A DNA stretch of 22,273 nucleotides, taken from Haplomitrium mnioides (Eukaryota > Marchantiophyta > Haplomitriopsida > Calobryales). The notes below the pieces were generated by a model. The model did not search any database, was not told the origin of the DNA, and saw only the letters and a list, made by a program, of their open reading frames with translations. This document shows positions 8,271 through 17,842 of the stretch, piece after piece. The position numbers were made by a program, and so were the translations under genes. Positions within the stretch are counted from its first letter, which is position 1, and the number at the start of each line of letters is the position of its first letter. Location of the stretch: assembly GCA_049999725.1 (NCBI GenBank), contig JBNGIS010030476.1, positions 1-22,273 of the forward strand, given 5' to 3'.

Positions 8271-11172
8271 CATCGAAAGATTTGTCAGATTTCTATCATC
8301 CAAGGTATCTTGGATTGCAATTGAGAAATCTAATCAAGAAATGTGATAGTATCCGTGGTATCTCGGAGTGCTGAAAGATTTTGCTGGCGATTGCTAGCTG
8401 TTGAGGATTCGTGAAGAGTTGTTTGATGGTGCAAACATCTGCTCGCATGGAGATTTTTGTGTTGTTTGAGTGATTTTGTGCAAGTTGCAAAAAATCGCAC
8501 AACTCATATTTTGCAGAAGAGATCTTTGAGAAGAAAAATTTGTGGACACGTGAAGAAAAATCTTCAGTTGTAGAATCTCTTAATTCTGATTTCGTGTTCT
8601 TGTTGGCCGCTAAAAACTCATCGAGGACTTGCAAAAGGCTCTGAAATCGATATCAAAGTAGAGATCGTAGTGACATGTTGTAGGAATCTTGCAATTTTCC
8701 TTTGCTACGCAAAGTTACTTGTCGAAGAGGATAGAGTTTCTTTTTTAACAAGAGTATTGGATTTCTTCATCAAGGGATTTGTCCAAGGATTTTATTTGAG
8801 GAAGCGTTGAGCAACATTGAGTGCAAAGGATTTTCTTGTGGTTGTGATTGTTCTTCGTCGAGCAGCAATAAGGGGGCAAATTTGTTGTGGGTTTTAGGGA
8901 TTCAATCCTTGCAAGGCTTCATCGAGGTGCAGCATCGAGCAAGGAGAGGTTCTTCGAGCTGCTTTGTCATTTCCTTTCTTTCGGGCTACTCAAACTTCAT
9001 CGTAGAGCAAAATCGTAGATATTCTCCTTAGCGATTTGTGCAAGGGTGGGGCTTTGTCAAGTAGCAGAATCGAAGGGTCATCAAATAGAGGTCATGTGCA
9101 GATTTTTGTTGAGTAGGGTTTTCTCGAGCCAGAAGTTGTCCAAGGAGATTTTGTCGAACAGCTTTTTGGGTTGGTTCTTCATCGAGCAGGTTTGTGGAGC
9201 AAGAGTTTTGCACGAGGGATGAAATCGCAAGGCGATTTAGGGATTTGTTGTAATTCTCTAAGAGTTGTGAAGGTTGAAGTTGAGCAGAGATCCTCGCAGG
9301 GCTTTGCCACCGAGCATCGTTTTGTCCCATCGATTCAAGCATTTCTTCAGTATTTCTTCATAGTATCGAGTGGTTTACATTCTCTGCTGATTTCTACTAG
9401 AATTTGGTTTTTGCATCTGCCATTGAGCATCGATTTGAGTCACCTTCATATGAGCATTTGTTTTTGTTTTCTACTACTGCTTTGAGCATTCGTTATCAAG
9501 CATTTGTTTTATGCTTCAACCCAGAAATAGGAAGGCCTGGTGAAAAGAAAATTTTCAAAAGAGTTGCAGAGTTGAGTTTTGGTTGAAGGAAGAGCTCATG
9601 TTGAATTTTTGACTAAGAAAAACCTTGTGAGACACAACCTGGAGTTTGTTGTTATTTTGCATTTTCAAGCTTATTGGTGCAACATCTGTTCTATAGGGGA
9701 AGAGTTTTGTTGTTGGGATTCATATGGATTTCATTTGAGGATTTGGGAAGCCATCCTTTTGTTAAGAAATCTGCAGAAAACATTCAAATTTTGTCAAGAA
9801 GCAAATTGTCAAGTTGTGAATTGAGACAACATGGTTCAGGGTTGTTCATCGAAAACAAGGGATTAAGTTGCAAGTTTCGAATAGAGTTTCATCAAGCAAC
9901 AAAATGGCAGATTGAGGAATTATGTCAAGCAACAAATCACTGCTGTAGGAAATTTAGGGATTTTGCTTTTCACTTGGATTTCTTTGGTGGCAGGCAGTTT
10001 GCTCAAGTAGGGAACTCTCAATATCCTCTAATGTGGCCAATTGTTTTAGAGACTCTGCTATAATTCTTCTAACAGAGTTGTCCAGAAATTGACGAGCACT
10101 CTTGTTGCTCATAGGTTGTCAAAGTCATTTTGGAGGAATCTTTGAAGAAAATTATTGGTAAATCTTATTGCTAGAATCAGATTGAGCTCTGGTAATTTCG
10201 TAGGAGGGCATGATTTTGTCCTCAAGAATATTTCTAGTGGAAACCATAACTATTGATCATTTGGAATTTTGATAACAGGGTTGCAAAGTTGGGTTCTTGC
10301 TTAGGAGAAATTGAAAGCTCACTCATGTGATATTTTCTTAAGAGCAAGACTTTGTATCGTTGATTGCTGCTACATAGGCACTTCATGAGGAGAGGACTAG
10401 TTGAACAACAACTTCACTCTTTGTTGTAGAAGTTTTGACTCTTGTTTGAGTCCTTTGGTGTAGGCTCCATTCTCCATTGGTGAGTAGGTCCTGTAGTGAG
10501 CAAGACAAGCGTGTTTGTGACCTAGTGAAGAGCATTGGGGCGCCAAAATTGGGTCGCAGGAGCCAGAACAGAGTACTATTGGAGGAATTTCTCTGTTCGG
10601 GGTTGATTGGACAACCTTGGACTGAGCTTGAAGAGCACATGCTCTGTTTGCAAGTGAGAGGTTCATGAGAGACCCGCTACCAAATCTGTTTGTGACATAG
10701 AGCAGAGGTAATTGAACACTAATCAGAATTAAAAACAAAGTTATTGAAAAAAATAAAATAATAATAATAATAATTTTCTGAATTTAAAGATGCTAAACCA
10801 GACCCTCCACTGAGTGATGCAAGGGTGGCAAAAGTCCATCAATAGGCTCCCAAGATGCAGGCTATTTGGAAGCCTAGATTTTTGCTACAGTGAAGCAAGA
10901 AAATCTGAAGACTTGTTTGCAGAAAATCGAAGATCGATCTGTAGTGCTTTGGAGGTGAGCAACAAAATTATGTTTTGAGTTGTCAAATTTTGTTCCTAGG
11001 TTGAGAAGAAGACCAATCAACTAGGATTGGCAAGCAAGGTGTACTCTGTCCAGAGGAGAAGGAAGGGTCACTTGTGCTTATTTGCGCATTTCAGCCAACT
11101 TGTAGGCAAGTGGTTGAGTGGCAATAGCACAACCTATGAGTTGTGAGTGAGTTCAGCTTAGTAGAGGTCAAC
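8271..11172 (+). other. Long non-coding leader or rest of LTR, CGAGCA-motif rich
   Basis: About 2.9 kb with no protein-like frame. Between about 8800 and 9900 the degenerate word (C)ATCGAGCA recurs many times (for example near 8855, 8935, 9181, 9310 and 9422, with TTGAGCA, ATGAGCA and ATCAAGCA variants). At 10757-10774 there is an (AAT)6 microsatellite. No convincing primer binding site was found, so where the LTR ends and the leader begins is unresolved. The stretch leads without an evident break into the gag frame at 11173. Confidence 0.5.
10757..10774 (+). repeat. (AAT)6 microsatellite
   Basis: Six perfect AAT units inside an A-rich run in the leader. Confidence 0.9.
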
Positions 11173-12464
11173 ATGGAGCCAGAGGGTGGAAAGTTGCGGT
11201 TTGGTATCACTCGCAGTGGTATCCAATTTTGATCTACAATAGGAGCGACTTAGCAACAAGTAAGTGGCCATACATCAGACGAAGAGGATGAGGCTCTTTC
11301 TAGCACTCAAGTACAATCCTCGTTGTCTTGGGATATGGATGAGATGTATAAAGCCACAAAAAGGCCAAGGAGGTTCTCTGGTATAGTAGGCACCATTGAT
11401 CTGGATGATTTCAACCAAGAGTTTGACATTTGGTGTGATCTACAAACCTTGCAGAATTTTGCTCTCCTTACACCTTTCATGGAATGGAAAGGTTTGTTTC
11501 AGCACTTGGAAAGGCCGCCCATGGATGATTACTATGAATTCATGCGGGCTTATTTGACTAAGATTGAGGAGTGGAGATAGTATTGGTCACCCAAGTATGT
11601 CTCTATCACCTATGGTGGAAGGGTCAGTACCCATTTCCTTGAGACCCACATAGCATCCTCTAGTGGCACTAGCCACAGTATTGGTGCTTCAAGGGCACGA
11701 GGAGTTTTCAGCACACCTATTCCAGTTAGTGCAGTAGAGAGTGGAGGGATTCCTTTGTTTAACCATGTGGTTGAGTTTTTTGAGATTCTCAAGCAGAATT
11801 ACAATAGTGTGAGGACGAACAAGCAAAAGAGTCTTCAAGAGTTCCAGTACAAGACTGTAGAAAGCTTGAGGGAAGCTTACACTAGGATGAGAAGGCTTAT
11901 CAATGTCGCGAAGGGAGTGACAAAGGCTCAAGCTATCCAGTTTTGGTATTCTATCCTTGATAGGGATTTGAGGAGGAGAGTGAGAGATGCCACCCTTCTC
12001 ATGGATTATGATCCCACTCTAACCATTGTGTTAACATTGTCAGAGCGTATAGAGCTTAATTTGGTGAATGAACGAGTAACCATTGTTGGTTTTTAGAAGG
12101 AAGTACCAAAATCTACGTCTCCAGCCACCTCTACATCACAGCCTGCACCACGGAAGGGCCAAAAAGCTAGAGAATAGTCGTCTTTGCCATCTTATGCAGG
12201 TTAGCAATAAGGTTGTTGGACCTGTGGTGGAGATCATTTGTAGAGGCTTTGTCTAGAGGTGAAGAAGACATGAGCAGCATGTTCTAGAGATGCAGATGCA
12301 GGTGGCCAGCAACACTCTGACCATTATAGGGTCATGGGTCATACCAAGGACATATGCTTTTTGCTTCACCTGCAGGTGCAATGAGGAGGAGCTCGCACAA
12401 GTACCTAAGGCAGAGCCAGGCAAGGTGGTCGTGGCCAAAAGGCATCATCAGCTGGGAGAGTTAG
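11173..12464 (+). pseudogene. gag: gag remnant with zinc knuckle, methyltransferase-bearing element
   Basis: The ATG at 11173 starts MEPEGGKLRFGITRSG. The same frame holds a Gag core with LFQHLERPPMDDYYEFM, then LQEFQYKTVESLREAYTRMR, AIQFWYSILDRDLRRRVRD and a LSERIELNLV end, typical of the retrotransposon Gag family. A Pro/Ser/Thr-rich linker and a basic stretch surround a zinc knuckle at 12214-12252, Cys-x2-Cys-x3-His-x4-Cys; one residue is missing from the usual x4 spacing. A second half-motif, GHTKDIC, lies near 12335. Stops at 11230, 11251, 11578, 12094 and several between 12170 and 12400 break it. The frame shifts before 12465. Confidence 0.85.
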
Positions 12465-13610
12465 GTGGGTGCTCCAACAACTACTGTGGATCCTAAAGAT
12501 GCTAGGATTGCACAGTTGGAGCAGCAATTAGTTGCCATGACTACAGCACAGACAAAGCCCAACTTTGGAAGTGAAGCCTCTACTTCATATGTAGTTGATA
12601 GAGATTTAGCTGGTATGAAATTCATGTGTGGGACAGCTTACGTTGATGCATCTACGGCGGTGACTAGAGCAACATGCAAGGCTATTGAGCAAAGGGGAGC
12701 AGCGATGGAGTTGGATCCTCAGAAGGGAGATGCTTACCGGTAGGTAAGACTTCCACAATTATTTGAGTAGACACATTTGGTGAAGACTACTTCTATGCAT
12801 CCAACTCATGCTTCCAAAGAGATGAAGAGATCAGTCAAAATTGAGGGGAGTGAGTCTTCAGCTATAGAGATAGCTAGGCTAGTGGTCCAAAAACCATTGT
12901 TTTCACCTATGGATGTGTTGACCAGAGTAGTCACACCAATTGAAGTGTTTAAGTTGGCAACTACATTATGTGAGGAGACTCAAAGTGCTACTTCCAGTGT
13001 GAAAGTGAGACCTATGAGTAGAGCAACTGACGTAGGTGCCTCCACATCTAGAGGTAAGACATGGCATGCTGCTACAGCACAGATGATGGAGTTATCAAGC
13101 CAACCATCATTTGAGAGGATGAGATTCAGACCTAGTATGGTGTTCATCGACAATCAGAGTGGTATCTTCCGGCTTGTTGGTCCTTCAAATGTGGTATACA
13201 AGCTTGATAGAGTACTTTTGGATACAGGTGCACATCTGTTGATGTTAGCCAAGTCAGTTGTGCAAGGATTGGGATTGAAGCTCGGAGATATGAAGATTTG
13301 CCCTTTCTCAATCCAGACTTCATTGAGAGGACCTTCACCCACATAGCTTATCACACATAGAAAGATCGAGCTTAGAGTGCAAGCTGATCATCCCATAGAT
13401 AGCTCACAGAGTAGCGCTTGAGCCATACTTACCAAGAGTGAGTCTTATGATGTTTTGGTGGGGTGTATTGTGTTATATCTAATGGGGTTCATCATTGATT
13501 TTTGGGATGAGTTAGTGTCTTATCAACCTAAATGGCGATCTAGAGAGGCACAATTAAGCAGGTTGTCTGTCATATTTAGTGGACCAGTTGGGGGTCCACT
13601 ATCTTAGCCT
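12465..13610 (+). pseudogene. pro: Linker and aspartic protease, in frame with the methyltransferase
   Basis: A coiled-coil-like piece (DARIAQLEQQLVAMTTAQ) opens this frame. Much later comes the retropepsin active site, RVLLDTGAHLLMLAKS, with an intact Asp-Thr-Gly at 13221-13229, then a hydrophobic LGLKLGDM strand and the DVLVGCIVLYLMGF block that closes gypsy proteases, followed by IDFWDELVSYQPKW. Stops at 12741, 13344, 13410 region and 13605 interrupt it. The frame is the same as that of the methyltransferase, so protease and methyltransferase belonged to one polyprotein; the protease could have released the methyltransferase. Confidence 0.85.
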
Positions 13611-14888
13611 ATGGTATTATCAACATTTTGTGAGGTTATCACCGACTACTCTGACTTGCTAGAGGAGAATGCACATACAGCTGACATTCCTTCTGTTGAG
13701 GCGTATTCAGAGGTTGCAAGGCCAGCATTATCGTTGTCAAGTGAGGTGATTCCTGTGAGTGGAAGTAAGGAGAGGTTGTGGCAAGTACAGGCACCCAAGT
13801 TGGTTGAGGATGCTTGGCAAGATGCATTTGTACCAGGTCTTGCACTAGATGGTTTTGTCACACCTGGACATGTAGATCTTTCACCTTTAGATACTATGTC
13901 GATTTCATGGCATTATTCTGTTGATGGTATTTGCTTGTTGGAGTTGTTTGGAGGTATAAGTATAGGGCTAGCTACTATGCTCCAAGCACAGATTCCAATT
14001 CGACGGTATTTGTATGTGGAGAAGGGTGAGATGGCCCGCAGAATCTCCTTGAGGCATGTGGCGCTGATGGTTGAGCAATTTCCACGATTGCTTTCAGTTA
14101 GTGCAATGCAAGGTTATCTACATGCATTGCTGGCCGATATCTTATTGCTAGGGGTAGACCACTTAGCTAGAGTGGGGCCTATTGATTTGTTGATTGCAGG
14201 ATGGCCATGTCAGGACTAATTGAGGGCTAGTTTGGGCCAAGGGTGGCAAGACCCTTGCTCAAAATTGTTTTGGGAGATGTTGAGGATTCTACGTCATCTC
14301 CCTTTTCATCAAGTACCACTTCTTGGGTATATCTTGGAGAATGTGCCTATATTGGGAGATAGTCATCAAAGCCTTGTGGAGAGTATTTATCAAGTGTGTT
14401 CTTGGATTGGGCATCCCGTATTGTTGGATGCAGCACAAGCATGATCACGAGCACACCAACCACAATTGTGGTGGACTAACTTGCTGCCTACTGAGGTGCT
14501 GAAGAGGGCTTATGATAGGATTATGAGATCACCAAGTGCCATTGTGGATAATATTTTAGATGTGGGACGTTACGCTCAAAGGGTACTTTATATTGATCGC
14601 CCACCATTGGCGTTAGTCAATATGGTAGGTCAACATTGTGGAGCATTTCCCATATTGGTGAGTTATCCTACGTCTTATGCATTTTGGGCAAGAGGCTCTA
14701 GTCTTATTTGGGATGCAACCTTGTAGAAGCTGGTGGAACCCAATGCAAATGAGAGAGAGAGGGAAACGGGGTTCTCCACTAGTACCACTACTATTGCATT
14801 TGTTGTCGAGATTGAGCAATGTCATGTGTTGGGACAAGCCATGGATTTGAATTGTCTTACATGGATTGTGAGTTTGAGAGTAGCTTAA
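13611..14888 (+). pseudogene. C5-cytosine DNA methyltransferase domain, DNMT3-like
   Basis: The domain would transfer a methyl group from S-adenosylmethionine to carbon 5 of cytosine in DNA. In one frame it shows motif I at 13932-13982 (CLLELFGGISIGLATML, the SAM-binding Phe-x-Gly loop), motif II RYLYVEKGE with Glu near 14019, motif IV IDLLIAGWPCQ with the catalytic Cys codon at 14208, LFWEMLRILRHL, motif VI ILENV at 14337-14345, motif VIII AHQPQLWWTN at 14454-14480, a motif IX-like NERERETGF near 14748-14774, and motif X LGQAMDLN at 14829-14852. Order is canonical, not the permuted DRM order, and the motif I spacing and the end resemble DNMT3. A TAA at 14217 follows the PCQ loop; stops at 14442, 14724 and 14886 follow. 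Residues 1-100 are a Ser/Pro-rich linker from the protease. Confidence 0.93.
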
Positions 14889-15370
14889 CAACATAAGATT
14901 TGATCTTGTGGGATGGCCAACTCATCGGTAGTCAGCATGCAACCTTTTGAGATAGTCAAGGCTATTGCTAGGGGTGTAGTATGAAGCACTATAGAGGCTA
15001 TGTCAAGGCTGATCCACACATCTGAAGTTACAGCGAGTCATTTTTTTGGCGATTAGATTTCAGCCCAAGGGAGTGACAGTTCTGTGGATCACGACTCAAG
15101 TCTGACTCCACCACATAACATTTCAGCTAATCAAATTTCAGCAAAGCTAGATGTGAAGCAAAAAGATCACTTGACTCTTATGGAAAAATGGGTGCCACTA
15201 GTTGGATCGTAGTTGACAAGAGGTCAGAGTGCAAAGGTACATCAATTCTTGTGTGGTTATTCACATTGTTTTTCTTTTAGCATGAAGGATCAAAGTACCT
15301 TGAGAGGTCCAGGCACTTGGATTGAGCTGGCTAGTGATGTACCTAATTTTCGACATCATACTGTTATAGT
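14889..15370 (+). other. Eroded linker between methyltransferase and RT
   Basis: No named domain is visible. The methyltransferase frame continues with stops (near 14901, 14979 and 15054) through SSVVSMQPFEIVKAI, a Ser-rich part and LTLMEKWVPLVGS, then LRGPGTWIELASDVP, which resembles the lead-in to gypsy RT. At least one frameshift separates it from the RT frame. It was probably part of the same polyprotein. Confidence 0.5.
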
Positions 15371-16180
15371 GTGGTGGAGAGAGGGTTGATTCAGACCAAG
15401 ACACACAAGATTTGTTGGAGGCTGGATTGGTGGAGATGCCATTTTGAGAATATGCATCTGCCATAGTGATGCCAGTCAAGAAGGATGTGCATGGGAACTA
15501 TACCAATAGGAAGATGTGTGGTGATTATCATCCTATCAATCGGCAAACCAAGTATGACAAGCATGCCATGCCTACACCCGAGGAGATCTTTGATGCAATT
15601 GGGCATGCTAAGATCTTTAGCTCATTGGATTTGAAGGTAGGGTACCATCAGCTGCCATTAAAGCAAGAGAACAAGGCCAAAACAACGTTTTGGGGTATTG
15701 ATGCACACAACAAGGATCGATTATATCAGTGGTTGTTTCTACCATTTGGGTTGAAGAATGAACTAGCTGAATTCTAGAGGGTGATGGACAGAGTTCTTGC
15801 AAGTTTGGACTTTGTCAAGCTATATCGACGATATTCTGGTTTATTCGGCACATGTGGACGAGCACTGGAGGCATCTACAAGTGGTGTTTGACATGCTCAG
15901 ATACCACAGGTTGAGGCTACATCTGAGCAAGTGCAAATTCTTCCACGACCAGATTGAGTATTTAGGACACACTATATATCCATGAGGATTGGGTGTGCAA
16001 CAAACTAAGGTGAGTACCATTGCTGAGATTCCACAACTTACCGACGTGAGTAAAGTCCGTGCATTTTTGGGATTGGTTGGTTACTACAAGAGATATGTGA
16101 AAGGTTTCAGCCAAATTGCCAAACCCTTGACCATGCTCACCAAGCTGGATCAGGAGTGGATTTCGGGTGAAGACCAAAGA
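15371..16180 (+). pseudogene. RT: Reverse transcriptase, methyltransferase-bearing element
   Basis: Blocks in order are DLLEAGLVEMP, YASAIVMPVKKDVHGNY, MCGDYHPINRQTK, MPTPEEIFDAIGHAKIF, then SSLDLKVGYHQLPL with the first catalytic Asp at 15628, LYQWLFLPFGLKN, the active site Tyr-Ile-Asp-Asp intact at 15821-15832, YLGHTIYP, and VRAFLGLVGYYKRYVKGFSQ. A frame change just before the active site (1 base gained or 2 lost at 15817-15820) and stops at 15775 and 15983 disable it. Unlike the chromovirus copy, the Asp pair survives. The wording places it in a gypsy clade other than the plant chromoviruses. Confidence 0.95.
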
Positions 16181-16680
16181 AGTCCTTCCAGAAATTGAAA
16201 GGTAGATTGACTTATGCACCTATTTTGAGTTGACCTCTTGGAGGGAGACCATTTCAGCTTCATATAGATTGGAGTAGAGCAAGGTTGGGAGCTGACCCAG
16301 AAGAATAAGAAAGGGGAAGAGTTTGTGGTAGCCTTTGCAAGCAAATCGAATAGTTTGGCTGAAGCTAAGTGTAGTTCCTATGAGGGAGAGTGTTTGGCAA
16401 CAGTGTAGGATGTAGCATACTTTCATTGCTATTTGTTTGGTACTTTGTTCACTTTGGTTATAGATCATCAACCCCTCAAATGGTTGATGGAATCTGATAA
16501 ACTCACAGGCAAGCTTGCCAGGTAGGCATTGTTGTTGCAATAGTATGACTTCTAAGTGATTCATAGGCCTAGTACGACCAATATGGATGCATATAGATTG
16601 AGCCAAAATCCAACCACAAGCCAACATGATGAGACTGGTGCGCGTTGGGATGAGAAGTCCGGTGAGAAGATAGTGTCGGG
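16181..16680 (+). pseudogene. RH: RNase H, methyltransferase-bearing element
   Basis: Two frames carry the domain: FQKLKGRLTYAPILS and FQLHIDWSRARLGA (first Asp at 16267), then after a shift near 16300 FVVAFASKSNSLAEAKCSSYEGECLA (catalytic Glu at 16382, shown here in pieces of the domain), CYLFGTLFTLVIDHQPLKW (Asp at 16463), ESDKLTGKLAR and VIHRPSTTNMDAYRLSQNP. Stops near 16408, 16522, 16540 and 16552 replace probable Trp, Trp, Gln/Glu and Glu/Gln. The three main catalytic acids are still encoded. After the ending comes an acidic tail up to about 16680, then a jump into the middle of integrase. Confidence 0.9.
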
Positions 16681-16685
16681 TTGGC

Positions 16686-17480
16686 ATGTATTTGCCTTTC
16701 TTTCTTAGATGCCAGCTTGGAGTGGATTGGTGGCTGACCATACTAATAAAGTTGTTGTTGAGACCTGATCAGGGTATGGAATTTCAAGATGATTTTGAAG
16801 TTTTGTGTGAGCAAGTTCTCATTGATCACTATACTACGTTTAGAGATCATTCTAAGGCAAATGGGTTGGTTGAGCGAGTGATTCAGACGGTGAAGAGAGC
16901 ATCGTGCAAGTATGGCTTGCAGGCTAGTCACCATAGGGAATGGGATCTCGAGCTACAGAGGCCTAGGATGGGTTATAGATTCAATAAGCAAGCATCATTG
17001 GCATCTTTTTCACCTTATTTTCTCTTATATAGGAGAGAACCTGATTTACCATCTTCTATTCAACGTGATGTCACCATGGTTGTGGATCTAGATGATCCAG
17101 ATGTTTGGGTGCACGTTTGTTCAGATAGAGCTAGAGTGTTTGAGAGAGTCATGCCCATGGTGTTCGACAACCTTGCCATTGCTCAGCATCGTGATACTTT
17201 ACAATGTGTTACCATACATGGAGGTGGATATTGCACTAGGATTCAAAGGTTTCATCCTGGTAATTATGTTTATTTGCAGCAAATAACACCCACAACACTT
17301 GATGTCATTGCTGAGCGTCGGATTCTACGAGTACATAAGGTACATCCTTCAGGAGTTTTGTAGTTGGAGGGATGTGATGGCATGGTTTGGAAGGATCATG
17401 TGCGCAATTGTGAACCTTGTCGCCTTTCGAACATCGATGGCACTATGGACCCCAATGTGGCATGAGTTCTTGTAGGTTTG
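16686..17480 (+). pseudogene. INT: Integrase C-terminal two thirds, N-terminal part deleted
   Basis: The frame reads LRPDQGMEFQDDFEVLCEQ with the second catalytic Asp at 16767, then DHSKANGLVERVIQTVKRAS with the catalytic Glu at 16872 (34 residues between), WDLELQRPRMGYRFNKQAS and SPYFLLYRREPDLP. The C-terminal region has a FHPGNYVYLQQ strand and ends ILRVHKVHPSGVL, DHVRNCEPCRL. The zinc-binding head and the first catalytic Asp are absent: only about 85 bases separate the RNase H tail from the second Asp, where some 450-500 bp are expected. Stops at 17361 and 17463 are read through in frame to the PHD finger. Confidence 0.92.
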
Positions 17481-17483
17481 AAG

Positions 17484-17617
17484 TGTATGTTGTGTAGTTC
17501 TCCCAAGGAAAAGCCACTATGTTGATTTGTGACAGATGTTCTAGAGGATAGCATATGTCATGTTTGACGCCTCCATTAGTTACTATTCCTAGTTGATCAT
17601 GGTTCTGCCCTCACTGT
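17484..17617 (+). pseudogene. PHD finger at the C-terminus of pol
   Basis: All eight ligands of a Cys4-His-Cys3 PHD finger can be read: Cys codons at 17484 and 17493 (GLKCMLCS, in the integrase frame), then after a one-base frame change near 17513 Cys at 17528 and 17537 (MLICDRC), His at 17552, Cys at 17561 (HMSCLTPPL), and Cys at 17606 and 17615 (SWFCPHC). Spacing C-x2-C, C-x2-C-x4-H-x2-C and final W-F-C-P-H-C is textbook. TAG at 17549 falls on the usual Gly-Trp-His Trp; TGA at 17594 precedes the last pair. PHD fingers read histone H3 tails; here it occupies the place where chromoviruses have their chromodomain. It ends at TAG 17621. Confidence 0.88.
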
Positions 17618-17623
17618 TCATAG

Positions 17624-17791
17624 AACAACTAGTTTCCATTGAGTTCTAGGGTTGGTATAGATTATAGGAGGTGAATGATGGGGTTCCATTGCACCCGACC
17701 TCCTAGTCTTTGCATAAGTAGGTGTATATCAATTTTCTAGGAGATAGATGGGTAGCTAGTGTCAAGGGACTTGACCACCAGCTAGGGGTTG
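17624..17791 (+). other. 3' untranslated stretch of the element
   Basis: No coding signal. A purine-rich word, TTATAGGAGGTGAATGATGGGG, lies around 17665-17686 (described in full only by position), and AGCTAGGGGTTGAT lies directly before the TG start of the repeat at 17794; either could be an old polypurine tract. Confidence 0.4.
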
Positions 17792-17842
17792 ATTGTGAGA
17801 TCTCATGCATTGTATGCGCATGAGACTCAATTGTTTGTCATT
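17792..17842 (+). repeat. 51-bp dispersed repeat C, copy 1
   Basis: Matches 21748-21797 with about two differences and one 1-bp gap. It begins TTGTGAGATCTCATGC and includes a stem CTCATGC...GCATGAG. TG at 17794 and the TGTGAGATC wording resemble an LTR start. Homology ends after GTTTGTCATT. Confidence 0.85.

Larger units (their letters stand above)
11173..17623 (+). mobile_element. Ty3/gypsy element encoding a DNA methyltransferase and a PHD finger (coding core)
   Basis: Gag, aspartic protease, C5-cytosine methyltransferase, RT, RNase H, integrase and PHD finger follow each other on the + strand. RT and RNase H before integrase give the Ty3/gypsy order. The RT and RNase H wording (MCGDYHPINRQTK, SSYEGECLA, KLTGKLAR) differs clearly from that of the chromovirus at 1802-7193, so this is another lineage. 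Gag, protease-methyltransferase and the pol parts lie in different frames, with shifts near 12440-12465, 14890-15460, 15820, 16180, 16300, 16700 and 17513. About 450 bp or more of integrase is missing. LTR limits are unproven: the best 5' candidate starts at 8014; a TG-starting repeat at 17794 follows the end. Only the coding core is given here. Confidence 0.93.

Noticed and set aside
10535-10560. GGGGCGCCAAAATTGGG as a Lys/Asp-tRNA type primer site
   Set aside because: The GGCGCC palindrome fits neither strand convincingly, and no LTR end is adjacent.
11198-11209. TTGGTATCACTC as a primer binding site of the second element
   Set aside because: It lies inside the gag frame after the presumed ATG and matches the initiator-Met site only over TGGTATCA; no LTR end precedes it.
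13611-14888. DRM-type (permuted) or DNMT2-type methyltransferase
   Set aside because: Motif order runs I to X without permutation, excluding DRM; the motif IV loop and C-terminal segment look closer to DNMT3 than to DNMT2. CMT/DNMT1 cannot be fully excluded without a tree.
16220-16741. 173-codon - strand frame
   Set aside because: Antisense shadow of RNase H and integrase, which are clearly coding in the + direction.
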